In this document: piece after piece, positions 12,670 to 25,407 of the stretch
How positions within the stretch are numbered: the stretch's first letter is position 1
How the letters are laid out: the number at the start of each line of letters is the position of its first letter
From: Liolophura sinensis
Taxonomy: Eukaryota; Mollusca; Polyplacophora; Chitonida; Chitonidae
Length of the DNA stretch: 64,000 nt
Assembly: GCF_032854445.1 (NCBI RefSeq)
Contig: NC_088304.1
Coordinates: forward strand, 22,643,704 to 22,707,703
Direction of reading: 5' to 3'
The notes under the pieces: model-generated
Told to the model about the DNA's origin: nothing
Databases searched by the model: none
The model's input: the letters and a program-made list of their open reading frames with translations, nothing else
Position numbers and translations under genes: made by a program

Positions 12670-12779
12670 AGGTCACCATGGTCGTGTGGTTAGTGCGCAA
12701 GCGCAGCACAATGGCTCAGGAGAATCTCTCAAATGAGGACGAAAGTTCAGCTCACCCTGGCTTCCTCTCCGGGTAAACC
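12670..12779 (+). mobile_element. SINE-A 5' (head) fragment
   Basis: GTGTGGTTAGTGCGCAAGCG, GCTCAGGAGAATCTCTCA and GCTTCCTCTCCGG match the tRNA-like half only. Confidence 0.7.
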
Positions 12780-12883
12780 TTCTGTGCTTCAAAATATCTA
12801 AAGTAATACACAAGCAATCTATTAACAAAACACGAATGAATAATATGTCAAATAACATAATGTACGAATATTTTACTCATAGA

Positions 12884-14345
12884 ACCATGATTGTGTGTTC
12901 ACAGGGGCAGACACTTTACTCATAAAATCAAGACTGTGTGTCCCCATGAGAGAACACTTTACTCATGTGTTCGCAGGAGCGGATATTTTACTCATGGAGC
13001 CATGATTGTGCGTTCACATGAGCGGATACTTTACCCATGGAGCCATGATTGTGTGTTCACATGGGCGGATACTTTACCCATGGAGTCATAATTGTGTGTT
13101 CACATGAGAGAAAACTTAACTCATAGAACCATGTTTGTGTGTTCACATGGGCGGATACTTTACCCATGGAGCCATGATTGTGTGTTCACATGGGCGGATA
13201 CTTTACCCTTGGAGTTATAATTATGTGTTCCCATAAGAGAAACTTTACTCATCGAACCATATTTGTGTGTTCACATGGGCGGATACTTCATTCATGGAGC
13301 CATGATTGTGTGTTCACATGGGCGGATACTTTACCCATGGAGTCATAATTGTGTGTTCACATGAGAGAAAATTTAACTCATCGAACCATGTTTGTGTGTT
13401 CACATGGGCGGATACTTTACCCATGGAGCCATAAATGTGTGTTTACATGGGCGGATACTTTACTCTTGGAGTTATAATTATGTGTTCACATAAGAGAAAA
13501 CTTTACTCATCGAACCATGTTTGTGTGTTCACATGGGCGGATACTTTACCCATGGAGCCATGATTGTGTGTTCACATGGGCGGATACTTTACTCATGGAG
13601 CTATGATTGTGTTCACATGAGCGAATAGTTTACTTATATAGTCATAATAGTGTTTACAAGAGAGAATACTCTAGCCATAGGGCCTCGATTGCGTTTTAAC
13701 ATAAGCGGATAGTTTGGAGCCATGAGTGTGAAAACATGAGCAGATACTTTGCTCATGGAGTCATGAACTTGTGTTCAGATGTGTGGATATTTTACCCATC
13801 GCACCATGATTGTGTGTCCACATAAGTAGATCGTGTCACGATTGTGTGTTCAGATGAGCGGACACTTTACTCATATAATCACGATTTTGTGTTCACATGT
13901 GCAGATACTTAACTGATGGATTTATGATTTATTTATTTATTTGATTGATATTTGACGGCGCACTCAAGAATATTTCACTTATACGACGTCGGCCAACATT
14001 ATGGTGGGAGGAAACCGGGCAGAGCCCGGGGAAAACGCACGACCATCTGCAGGTTGATGGCAAACTTTCCCGCTTACGGCCGGAGGAGGAAGCCAGCATG
14101 AGCTGGGCTTGAACTCACCGCGACCGCATCGCTGAGAGGCCTCTGGGTCTTTACGCTGCGCTAACATGCTAACCAACTGAGCCACGGAGGCACCAGTGGA
14201 GTTAAGTTAGTGTGTTTATCTCAACATATACTTGGCTGATGGAGAGGTGATTGTGTTCACGTGGGAGAATAGAGTACTGGTACTTCACTTAGGCAGCACG
14301 ACTGTGTAAGCGGACTCATTGAGTCATGGTAGTGTTTACGTGACA
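12884..14345 (+). repeat. 43-bp minisatellite with higher-order structure, split by a SINE
   Basis: The unit is ATTGTGTGTTCACATGGGCG then GATACTTTACCCATGGAGCC then ATG, 43 bases. About 24 units fill 12884-13920. A variant with GAGAGAAAA and GAACCATGTTTGTG recurs at ~13107, 13234, 13364 and 13491, every third unit (~129 bp). Alternate variants resemble each other more, giving a ~257-bp six-unit period. After the SINE-A at 13927-14194, decayed units resume to ~14345. Confidence 0.92.
13927..14194 (-). mobile_element. SINE-A copy, full length, inside the 43-bp minisatellite
   Basis: From tail (ATTTATTTATTTATTTGATT) to head (GAGCCACGGAGGCACC) every SINE-A domain is present on the minus strand. 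Repeat units occur on both sides, so the SINE inserted into an existing array. Confidence 0.9.
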
Positions 14346-17129
14346 AAAAAAGCTCCATTTTCCGTTTGGGTTTATATTCGGACCTGTAATAAGGCCTTCT
14401 GTTTCCAGTGTGATTTGGACAAAAATAGGTTTTCCCGAATATATTCAAGTGTCACCCGCAATAAAGGTACGACACAGTGGGCAGAGTACGAGTCTAAAGA
14501 CTGGGTCGATGGGAATTTCCATATATTACTGAGTCTAAGGTAGCGAGCATTTCCTGGTGGCATCAGAAAGGTGACTGTGGAAGCAGAAGTGCCTGGATAT
14601 TGAGGTCATTGCAGGATCGATGTCGGTCCGACGTCACGGGGGTTATATCGGCCTGCATTTTGCCGCGACAAGAATAGAATTGCTATGAGAACAGGTTGAT
14701 GTCAATAGCGCGCAAGTTATTTCGGACATAATTCGTCTATACTTAGATGAAGAGGCCCTATTATCCGCGACGACCCATAAACACAGTCTGGAAAGCCACG
14801 AGAATCCAACAAGGGACGAGCTATACCGGTGATTGTTCTTTGCTAAAAGACACGATGTCTTTTCTTCTAGTGCAGGCCCTTTTCGCAGCGCGTGGCTTTA
14901 CACGGAAACGAGAAGCCGTTATTAACTCTGATTCGTGCTGATATTTCCCAGTGTGCTATTCTTTGAGTGCACAAATCTTAAGACTCCGAGGAGTATAGTC
15001 TTCTTTTCGCTCAGAGAATTCAAGAGTCTCGTGTTTGTAGAGTGATTACAAAGCGAAACCCTTGGAGAATTTCGTTTTTCTATCATGCTTAATTATCTAC
15101 CCTTTATCGTCGCGCTGAAATTGACTCTCTGTGTCGCGAGGTCATAGGGATACATGTACGTTTGTTGATCCACGGCAAGTAGTATGGTGGTTGATAGCAT
15201 CTAAACCGCAACATGAGCGGCTCCGCGGAGGGCGTGGAATTTTTTAATCAAAACCTCGTCCTCCGCGACCTCCGCGCCTCTGCCAAACACGTGGAACACA
15301 CGCGTTCTCCGTGGGGTGTGCGGTTCGCGTGTTTCGATGGATGCGTAGATGTCGCGGAGGACGTGGTTTTAATTAAACCGCGACCTGAGCGCCTTCTGCA
15401 GTGTCGCGGAAGAGGCGGATTTTGCGAAATCACGGATTTTGTTTTGCTGTAACCGCGACCTCCGGGAGGGCTCGCGAAGGCCGCGGTCAAAAATGAACGA
15501 TATCAATCACAATAGTCAACTCCCTGACGTATTAAATACAGACAGCCTAATTTCGACGAAGTTTGCCGGAGTTTGCCGGAATAAGAGTGCAATTTTTAGT
15601 TCACAAATATTTGTGTTGCAAACTACGCAAGAATGCGTCTTACTGCATGAGCTGTTCACTAGCCACTATCAAAGCAAGGCTTTTCTTAATGAACCGTGAA
15701 TCAGGTAACTGGTTACTCCTATTCACTATCAATAGACACTTGATTTTCTTTGCAATCAGAGAAAAGTGACGTAATCAGGGTTTGTCAAGGACGAATGAAC
15801 TACCTTTGAATATGATTACAACTTTCCATTCGTCGAAGGGTGTATGTGTTAATATTTATATTCACATAACCGATCGGCAACATGTAAACCCATTTGGCAC
15901 CACGATGGAATTTCGTAAAATTTGTCCCGTATTCCCCATCCCTCTTCGTTCTGTTATGTGGCCGCTCCATGTTGTCAGCGAATAACTGTACAACAACAAC
16001 AACATGTTTCAGTTTGCAATGGCACGGTCGTTCCCTGTGGTCATCTGAATCAGGTTTCCGTGCTCTTTCAGTTGAGGTAGTACGCAGAAGACCACAGACT
16101 TCTTTATGAGAATAATAAAGTAGCATCTGGCGAAGTCAGGCCTAGTTAATTTACTCCGGGCACTTCAGTGTCCTATAGCTGTAAATTTGACGGCCTTCAT
16201 ACAGGTGAAAAATTCTTGATCACGGCGTTAAATACAAATCAGTTAATCAATCAGGCAATCGATCAATCAATAATTAACACCATTTCGGAAGTTTAACTTT
16301 CGCCGTAAGAGAGTTACGTCTGCATGCTTATATAGTCGATTGTGCATACAAAAAAGCAAACAAAAGCAAAACCCAATCCAGTGAAAGCAGTTACGTTTTT
16401 ATTCCAGTTAGTCTCATAGTTAGCCCACCAAAATGTGAAATTTTCGGTCTATCGCGTCGCAAATGCACGACACAACATATAAATAGACAGCTTACTCTGT
16501 CATCAGATTGCTACGATGTTCCTTCACGTGATACGATGATCTTTGGCCAATTCCCTCGCGTGTGTCATTCGGAGTTCAAGGAAAACTTTAAAGACAATAA
16601 TATCGATAAAAGTGCAAGCTCGTGGGGTGGTGGTGGTGGTGGGGTGGGGGGGGTGGGGGGGTGGGGGGGGTGGATTTATGCTGCAAGGAAAAGCCCGGTA
16701 GGAGGTTTTTGGAACGAATAAAATCCGTGCTTCTGGTATAATGTATAGTCTGACAGCCGTACTGCGTCGGCGTTGGTCCAGAGTACTGTTCGCTATATAA
16801 ACGTCAGAAACTCTGCTAAATGCCAGATCTAGACGAAAAGAAGCTGATAAATCTGTGTTACTCTCGGTTGACGGGGATGTATTCAGAAACCACAGGGGGG
16901 CCGCAAGTAGTATTTGACTTTGCCTCAAGGCCCGTATTTACTCGCCAGTGACCATTGTGCTGGCGATCGAACATCTCGGCTCTGAGTCGATACGTATTGG
17001 GAATCTGGCCGGCGATTCCTCGGCGTGGCGTGAGTCTGGAGACTCGGCGGGAAGATCTAGCTGGTGTATACTGGATTAGCTTCTCAATCATTCAAGGGAT
17101 ACACATGAAAGGCTTATACACGTAATGAT
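14346..17129. other. Gene-free stretch with a CpG-rich element and a G-rich run
   Basis: Besides the element at 15206-15485, 16621-16673 is a very G-rich strand (GGTGGTGG..GGGGGGTGGGGGG) able in principle to form G-quadruplexes. 16170-16270 has a SINE-like end (TTCTTGATCACGGCGTTAAA) with an (AATC)n tail. No exon recognised. Confidence 0.5.
15206..15485. mobile_element. CpG-rich inverted-repeat element
   Basis: A strongly CpG-rich island in AT-rich DNA. 15246-15272 and 15348-15374 are inverted repeats of 27 bases with three mismatches (right arm core GTCGCGGAGGACGTGG). A motif AACCGCGACCTGAGCG or close variants recurs at 15206, 15377 and 15452. I take it as a non-autonomous element, but a CpG-rich regulatory island is an alternative. 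Confidence 0.55.
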
Positions 17130-17975
17130 ATACCCATGCACACAGGAGATACCGGGGTTCTCCATCAACAATTGTACACACCGGGGTTACAGAGGTCCTG
17201 CATGACCAGCCTTACAGGCTGAGGATACAGAGGTTCTGCGTGAACACCCGTACAGACAGAGGATACAGATGTTCCGCATGACCATCCTTGCAAACAGGGG
17301 TTCTCCATAAATACTCCTATATACGTATCATCCATGAACACCCGCACAAACTGATACAAAGGCTCTCAATGTACAGGGGATACAGTCGATCTCCATGAAC
17401 ACCTTTACAGACTAGGGATACAGAGGTTATCCGTGAACACCTGTACAGACTTGAGATACAGAGGTTATCCGTTAACACCTGTACAGACTTGGGATACAAA
17501 GGCTGTCCATGAACACCTGTGTAGATATGATGAACATCCTCACATACAGGAGATGGAGAGGTTCTCAATGAACACCCGGACAGGGAATACAGAATTTCTG
17601 CATGAACATACGTGTAGAACGCCTGAACACCTGAACGGATAGACGATACAGAGGTTCTCAATGAACATAGGGCAGGGGATAGAGATGTTTTCTGTGAATA
17701 TCAGTGCAGACTGGGGATACAGAAGTTCTCGATGAAGATCCGTGCAAATGGAGGGCATATGTACAAACCTTCTTTACCAGCACTCGTGCAGACAGGGGAT
17801 ATAGTTGTTCTGCGTTATCACCCATGCACACAGGGGATAAGCACGTTCTGTAGGAACACCCGTGCACACAGGGGATACATGCACAAATGTTCTGCATGGG
17901 CACCCATGCAGACATGCCGGTGATGCAGGAGTTTTGTGTGATCAGCCCTGTACACAGGTGATACACACACCTACG
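17130..17975 (+). repeat. 38-bp minisatellite
   Basis: The unit is close to GGATACAGAGGTTCTGCGTG followed by AACACCCGTACAGACAGA (38 bases). Exact 38-base spacing is seen at 17223-17261 and around 17430-17510. Some units have deletions or expansions, and the later units (17780-17970) diverge to CACAGGGGATA-type. About 20 units. Open frames on both strands here are by-products. Confidence 0.88.
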
Positions 17976-18434
17976 ACAGTACAGGGACGGTGTACGAGTT
18001 ATATGGAGTCAAATGTTGTACACGCTACTCTCCGTATATGAACCGTAGTTGGATGGGATACATCCCCCTCACCGCCCACGGGATATACGTAGTTGGTTGT
18101 AATGCATTGGATGGAGACATCTTAATACTTTTGCTCATCAGCTATGATTTAGATGGGTGGGATACTTTCCGCTCTCTGTTTATGCGCTACACTTAACTGG
18201 GTGTGCTGAAAGTAGTTTCAGTATTATGTTTATTCAAACTTTTCACGAACACCCGTTTAAGAAAACTTTATTCCATATCCACAAGAAAAATAAACTAAAG
18301 AAAGACCCACTTTTTGTTGTCACAGTTTACACTGTAATATGATGGCGGTGGGGTTTATGAGTGGAGGAAAGGGTGGTGTACCCGGGGGAAAACACCAATC
18401 TTAGCAAAGTACGTGCACCTTCCATAGGCGCAGC

Positions 18435-18677
18435 CAAACCGGTTGGCGATGAATTTGAGCTTAAACCGGTTGGCGATGAATTTAAGCTTAAACCGGTTTG
18501 CGATGAATTGGAGCTTAAACCGGTTTGCGATGAATTGGAGCTTAAGCCGGTTCTGGGTGAATTTGAACTTTAAACCGCTTCACCATGAATTGGAGCTTAA
18601 AACGGCTCTCGATGAATTTGAGCCTAAACCGGTTCTTTGTGAGTTTGAGCTGAAACCGGTTCTTGATGAATTTCAGA
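18435..18677 (+). repeat. 27-bp repeat encoding a 9-residue unit
   Basis: Eight and a half units of GATGAATTTGAGCTTAAACC + GGTTGGC begin at 18448. Read from 18361 they encode repeats of KPVGDEFEL, KPVCDELEL and similar. Unit 5 carries one extra T near 18570 that shifts the frame. After it the same peptide pattern continues in the next frame (LDEFEPKPVLCEFELKPV). Each unit contains the palindrome AACCGGTT. Whether it is or was translated is unknown: there is no recognisable gene around it. Confidence 0.85.
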
Positions 18678-18780
18678 ATGCGACTCCTTCTGAGTAGCTT
18701 GTAGAGGACCGAGGGAGAAGAGTCTTCACACATTACTCAGTATGAGTGATATACGTACTTGTAATATCATCCCATTGAGT

Positions 18781-18918
18781 CTTGCGGCAACCTGCCGATG
18801 GCCGTGGGATTCCCCTGGGCTCTACCCGCTTCCCTCCGACCATAATGCTGGCTGCCGTCGTATAAATGAAATATTCTTGAGTACGGCGTAAAATGCCAAT
18901 CAAATAAATAAATAAATA
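18781..18918 (+). mobile_element. SINE-A 3' half
   Basis: It starts inside the body (CAACCTGCCGATGGCCGTGG) and runs through AATATTCTTGAGTACGGCGT to the (AAAT)n tail. 5' truncated. Confidence 0.85.
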
Positions 18919-21900
18919 GTTCAGGATTAATAGCATTTCACATCATTTTGCCTGGGAAAAGTTCGCAACACTCAATCTCAGATCCAATATTATATTGCCA
19001 CAATTACTGAGAATCATTTGTACCTAATGGTACATTTATCCAACACTTTCCCTCATATAATAGTAGGTATATCGAATATACATTACACACATATCAAATA
19101 CCCCATACACCAAATATAACATGAACCCAATGCCACGTCATTGCTGATATAATATCCATCCAGCATGGGCTCAACGCCATCTCAAGGCTGTACTATGCGG
19201 CATTCACTATAATTAGTGTTTTCTATACCTTTGCGCAAATAACAAAAGTCAATTACACTTTCATTTGTATAGAAAAAACTAAGGATGTACTGTGCATTTC
19301 AATCATGGCTTGATGTATACAATTATGTGTCTTTGGACACAATCTAAACTCGGGTATAAATGGAAATAATTATATACTCCTCGCAGAGAGAAACAGCTGT
19401 TCAAGGAATATGGTGACGTCAATATGCCGTGTGTGTCGCGTGCGGGAGGCCGCATGTCGTCTGCTTCTTCAGTGGAAATCTAAATAATTAATGAGCATTG
19501 TATCATCGAGGGCTGAGAAATGTTCGAAAAGGATCTTTATGGTACAGCGATAGCTTACACTCTATTAGCCACATAGGAAGACAACCTGTAGGCGTAGTGT
19601 TGTAAAATGGCAGTTTGTCCGCCTTTTCGTCGCCAACAGGCCATAACGGCTTATGGATCCATTTGGTCTAATCAAGACCGGGCCAAGCCAGAATTCTTCA
19701 TCTGAAGTTTTATGAGACAGGACAATGAGAAATGTACAGTGAGTTGTTAAATGAACGATTTGCTGAAAGACTCATGGGTTGTTTTTGCTGTTAGGTTAGC
19801 TGTATGACTGTACTTAGGCCTATTTATTTTTTAAGTTTAGCTTAAGACCATTAATGGCTGCATTTTGCTTACTCAAAATTATTTTATTGTTGTTAAACGC
19901 CATACTCATGAATTGTTCACTACTACTCTTGTAGTCAGTTTTATTAGTGGAGGAAACTCTAGTGACAGGGGTAAAATACTGACCCTTTGCCATGTTGCTG
20001 ACGAACTTTTGCATATGTGACGGTCTGTGTAGGCCTAGGCCGTATTTTTGGAAGGTAGGGTGTCTTCAGTGGATGTCAGACTGCGCAAATCAAATGAGCA
20101 GTGTTTAAGGCTAACTAAACGACTGCTCCTTGTTATACCAATGTCCTGCGAACAAACAAATGAAACTCTATGCTAACTCCCTGACCATGGCTGGGTTTGA
20201 ACGTGCGCATGGTATCTACTAGCCAAGGACAGAGACACGGCCGCTCCCCACTCTCAGTACTACGTTTCTTGACTGTGTATTTGCTTCTGTTCACTCAGCA
20301 CCTCGTTGCATGGCTAGATGATGATTCCTGATAGATGTTTTAGTTGTTTCTGAATTTGCAAAGTGATTTATTTTTGAATTTTTAAATTGGTGTTTTACGT
20401 CGCACCAAAGAATATATCACTTACACGACAGCGGCTATAGCATTATGGCGGGAGGAGCCCGGGAGTCCGGGGAAACCCCACGACCATTCGCATGTTGCTG
20501 TCAGACCTTTCAACCAACAACCGGAGAGAAATTGCAAAGTATAATATGACGGTCATTTAACTAGTTGTGTTTGAACTTTAGTTGTTTCATCTCAGTTTAT
20601 CATTAGACAGTACCTTGTGAAAAATAACAGATATATAAACGACTATAACATGGAGAGTAAAACCAAGCAGTCACACGTAACCGGTGAAATACAAGCCTTT
20701 TATCAATTTATCTTCAGACATGCTGGGTTTTATTCTAACTCTATATGTATGTATCCCCCTGGCTTAAGCTGAATTCGGTATAAAAGAACACAGTGATGTT
20801 AAGAAATAATCATTAAGATATTATGCGGAAGGCACGTGTATAGTTTTAGTTTGTCTTGCAAATGCATGGGTCTTGGCTTTTACTGATTTGTAATGTGTTC
20901 AACGAGATAGTGTAAAACCTTTAACTATGACTTAGCAATGTATATACTACAGAAATATGATTTATAACGGATTCGTTATAGCTGAAATCACTGAAGGTTT
21001 CCAAAGAAATATTGCTGCACACTTTGTTGTTTTAGTTATAATGTGGATTATCGTATACACACGAAAAAGGAAGGATATGGAAAATGGTCGTCGGAGTAAC
21101 ACTGATTCCAGGTGCACCAAGTTTCGTTTTAAACTGAAAAAACTCGAGCTAATCCACAACAGCCGATAATTCATTAGACTTATTCTGTCAATAAGCTAAA
21201 AAAAATGCTTATTTTTTTATATATATATTACACAATTACACAATGTTTATGAATTTCAAAGTAGGTGACAGTTAAAGAGGTTTGTGCAAGAACGTTAATA
21301 AACATGGATGACGTATCCAAAGAGACTTCAAGCGTTTACTTGTGCCAAGTAAAATGTTACTGACAGAAAATATCAGGGTCTCCGGGGTGAATTTCAGCCC
21401 TGTAGGCTTGGTTTAAAAGAGTCAGAATAAGTTCAAATCTTGTAAAAAAAAGACTTTTGCTCTCAATAGGATATGGGGCTCTAAATGTGTTCCGAATTAC
21501 ATTTGACAGTGCTTGAATTGTTTGACAGTGTTGCTGTAGTTAAATATTTAACACATACTGTTAAGGGCGTACTGTATATAGCTGAAATGCTGCTAATGAG
21601 GCGTTAATCCCCTAACATTCATTCATTTAAAGCAAGTAGGCATGGACTCGCCCTGCCACAAGAACACACAAAACATATACACACGTATCACATGGTGGAA
21701 GTGTATACTTTTTAAAATTTAATCTGCGAATTCTCCTAATGCAAACTATCTCATGACACAAGACAGCTATAACGTAAACTGATTTCACCCTTACACATTA
21801 GATGCTTGGCTACGCTATTTCTGCTTCACATCAGTATTTAACATTACTCTGATCACATAACGACGTGTACTGCTTACAGCGCTGGCGCCACTCTCTACCC

Positions 21901-24900
21901 TTGCATTACGTCACTGCCACACTAGACTAATTTCACCTTTTGCAACTCTGGTCTTCTTTAGGCTTAGCCACACTACTAATGTTCCCACGCAGAACTAATA
22001 TCACTAATATATATCGATAAACTTACTTAAGTGTCCTTTCAAATCAAAGTTGTCCATATATATTCTAGATGAAGAGATAAAACATTAATACAAGACTTAA
22101 ATTACAACTAAGCAGTAATTTCGTTTTTTTTTTTAACACTGCCTACCTCATCAAAGTGACCTCAGTGACCTTGGCGTTGTTCAAGATTTTTGCACAAAAT
22201 TTGCAAGAGGTTGGGACGATGCAAAGCCAGCCGTTGTTAAGAGTATGAGTGTCTTAGTAGCAGGTCGTTATCATTGCCCACGTAATAATGTAATATCGAT
22301 CCAAGGAAATATGTGTACACGTATCATGTACAAGGCACCACACATGACACCGTCCTTAGCTGAAAGCTGTACTAGTATAGACCCCGGGCGTTATTTCAAC
22401 TTTTGGGAGCTGAGAAGCCCGCGTCCTAAAGCAACTTTTTGCCACTGATCTGTTTTATTCTTCCATTCACTAACCTGGAACTCGGTCTTTTCGAGTATGC
22501 TGTCTTCAGCATCTTAAAGATGTATCGTGGTACAAAAATTTTCCCTTTAATCTCGCTATTTACCTCATAAAGAGGTGACATAAATTCAGAATTCCTCTAA
22601 GATAACCTGATTTTGTCGCGTACAGCTTTGGCACTTTAAGGACAGGCCAGGCAATAGGTCCCGGCTTGTGAGTGTAAAGATTCAGAGTGGTTGATGTGGA
22701 AGGTAAGCTCAGGATATGGAAAAATAGTCTCAGAGATAACATATCAGCAGCTTCCATGCAGAAGTATACAACTTCCTAGGTTTTACAATGGACAAGATAT
22801 GCAGTTCTATGCCAGTAACGCGACAGGACGTTGATTAGGATGCAATTACTAGAACTACGTCTAATGTAGTAATGTACTCTCAAAAGCAAATGAGTACCGT
22901 TTTTTACACGTGATTGTGTAACTTGTGATGTAAATAATATGTGCATCATAGGTGTACAATTTGCGTCACAAAAATGATGTATGCAAGGTACACATGAATG
23001 TTTCCGTGCAAATTTGTCATCATTAAAGGGAAAGACAGCACCTAACAAATGTTTATGCCCATTGAAAGACTACCATTCAAAGTATCTTAAACATGCATTA
23101 AATATTTTTTTAAGATTTTTTTTGCAACCCAGTAAAAGGTTTAATGCAAGTCCGTCTGCACACAGCTTCAGCACGTCTCCATTACGCAGGGCAAGGTGAC
23201 GTCACGTTTACTCTAGCTACTCTAGCGCCGAAGGTATTTTCCGAACAATTGTCTAAGCAGTAGCCTATAGCAGAGTTGTGGACTTCGGCGATTAAGGCCC
23301 AAGCGATAAATAGCTTTCAAGGAAATTGGACATATTGTGTATAAGGCTATTTCTTCCACAGCTTGAACTGTTGATACAGCAGGCCTACCATATAATTTAC
23401 AAGGAATTCCAATAACCATGTTTAAATAGCTTACAGATGCAAGACCGTAGTACATCTGGTTCTGGACGTAGCCTACGGAGGGGTTTGGTGGTGATTAACA
23501 TTTTGAACCCAATTCAGATGTTTACAAAATTACAATAAGATTGTGGTACAAATAGATTCATGCTCAATTCTGAAACAAATGTAAATAATTCTAAGCACCA
23601 CAGAGGCTGCATGATGTACGCAATAGAATGTCGCTGGATTTTATGCTTCAATTTTGTAAGGATGGCTTCAAAGATGAGAGCACTGCTGACGTAGTTATCG
23701 CGGGCGTCAAAGAAAGCACCTCGGCTTGAACAATTCCATAAAACAGAAAAAACATCCCATTTAACTTCTTCAATTCGAATAAATGGAGACAAAAAAAATA
23801 CATCATAAGCTTTAATTAATTTAAAGCGTTGTTCGGTGAGATGCCGTCCTCTCATTCCCACAAATCTTCAACATCCCGGGTAAATTTAGCAGTGTCTCTC
23901 ATATTTGTTATTTAGAAACTGCTGACTAAACGCTCAAATGAACGACAAAAAATCTATTTGTATAACGTGACAAAGTAGGCCTAGAGTCTATTGGCTGATG
24001 AATGCGGTTTGAACCGAGATGGTATGTTGCTGTACTTACTGTCTGACATAATTTATCATACCGTCGTTGAATATTACACGGCTTGTAAATCAACTGATTT
24101 TACGTCTGTGGTGGTTCGTAAATGACACAAACCTGTCCCACAGTTAACTGTGTGTGAAATGGACATTTCGACTACTGGTTACTAAATCGTTGTAAATGAT
24201 CTCCAAATGAAGTTTTATGCAGTAGTTCTGTGTTATCGGCGACGTCACAGCTTAAGACGTGCAATGATAGCAACGTGTTCGCTTGGATAAAATTCTCAAG
24301 ATGGCTGCCTCGATTCACACCAGCCATTTGTGCAGTAGGCCTACTGTCATTTTGTTCTTCATGTTGTTCAGTGAAATCTCATTAAATAAATGAAATGTGA
24401 TACTTTTGAGAAAGCTTGAGTAGCCTGCTTTCGATTGAAGTATGATTTAGCCAGTTGCTGTCTTGTCCTGTGCTACATATCTTGTGTAGTTTGTTTATAA
24501 CACAATTGCTTTTAGAGAGTAATCTATTTCTAGTCACGCTCATTGTTCTGTGGATGCACACGATGCAATTGGATAAAAAGTAGGCGACATGCAGAGACAA
24601 ATTGGACGGGAGAAGGGCTGCTTAAATAATTAAATATGAATTTCGTTGCCAAAAGGGATAGTTCTCAACTATAGCGCAATCGATCAACTCTGCGACATGC
24701 GCAGTTTGTTCATAAATACATTTAGTTCTCCATGGTATGCTGAAATCAGCAGATGGATCCTGTGAAAAGAAAATTGTCGGGATCCCAAGCTGCAAGCAAC
24801 GCTAAATCCCGCTAGGGCTATACTGTGCTGTATGAATTACTTACATATACTTATGAAAAACTGCTGCCAGAATACAGATGCTTTGTCTAAATCGGATCGC

Positions 24901-24978
24901 AACAGGAAAGCACGACTCAGACGAGTGCTCTACTTGTTCTTCAGATAATTTCCGTTATTTATTCCAGCCAACACGTGA
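18919..24978. other. Gene-free AT-rich stretch
   Basis: Only the SINE-A fragment at 20385 and a vague SINE-like patch at 19870-20020 (TAAACGCCATACTCATGAAT) are seen. Open frames at 20957-21174, 22245-22448 and 23514-23861 have no recognisable domain. Confidence 0.5.
20385..20534 (-). mobile_element. SINE-A 3' half
   Basis: AAATTGGTGTTTTACGTCGC, TATAGCATTATGGCGGGAGG and CCCCACGACCATTCGCATGT match the SINE-A 3' domain on the minus strand. The head is absent. Confidence 0.8.
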
Positions 24979-25116
24979 TAAGATCCGCCAGCAGCGTGTG
25001 GATGGTCGTGGGTTTCCCCAGGGCTCTGTATGGTTTCCACCCGTCATAATGCTGGTCGCTGCCGTATAAGTGAAATATTCCTGAGTGCGGCGTAAACACC
25101 AATCAAATAAATATGT
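24979..25116 (+). mobile_element. SINE-A 3' half
   Basis: GGATGGTCGTGGGTTTCCCC, CATAATGCTGGTCGCTGCCG and CCTGAGTGCGGCGTAAACAC match. 5' truncated, short tail. Confidence 0.8.
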
Positions 25117-25407
25117 AACTAAATAAAGCCAACGTACTCATGTTAAATTTCATGGAGTGACAAGAGGCATGATAACATTTTGAAGGCTAGTAAACAACCA
25201 CAAACGATCTAAACTGATTTGCTTTAGGTTGGGGCCACCTGTACTTCTGAGCCTTTTTAATGGTACATTAAAGAAAACTCCAAAATAAAGTATTCATCAC
25301 ATGAAAGGCCAATAAACACTGTCCAGGAAAATAGTATGATTCAGTTTTTATAGAAATTTTCTAACCGGCTAAAAATGGCATGCATTTAATAGCGCTATTA
25401 TTTAGCG

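Noticed and set aside
12884-13920. CRISPR-like array of regularly spaced repeats
   Set aside because: The repeats abut without unique spacers, the setting is a eukaryotic genome, and there are no cas genes. It is a minisatellite.
15800-16126. 108-codon minus-strand frame
   Set aside because: No domain or splice context, and its peptide resembles nothing I know. An overlapping plus-strand frame is equally long-lived by chance.
16524-16928. 134-codon minus-strand frame with a Pro/His-rich stretch
   Set aside because: The Pro/His stretch comes from the G-rich simple repeat read in reverse. No domain is recognisable outside it.
17165-17966. Overlapping Cys-rich frames on both strands
   Set aside because: By-products of the 38-bp minisatellite. 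The repeat length is not a multiple of three, so no stable peptide repeat exists.
24303-24395. Short frame starting ATGGCTGCC in a Kozak-like context
   Set aside because: Only about 30 codons, with no donor site and no recognised product.
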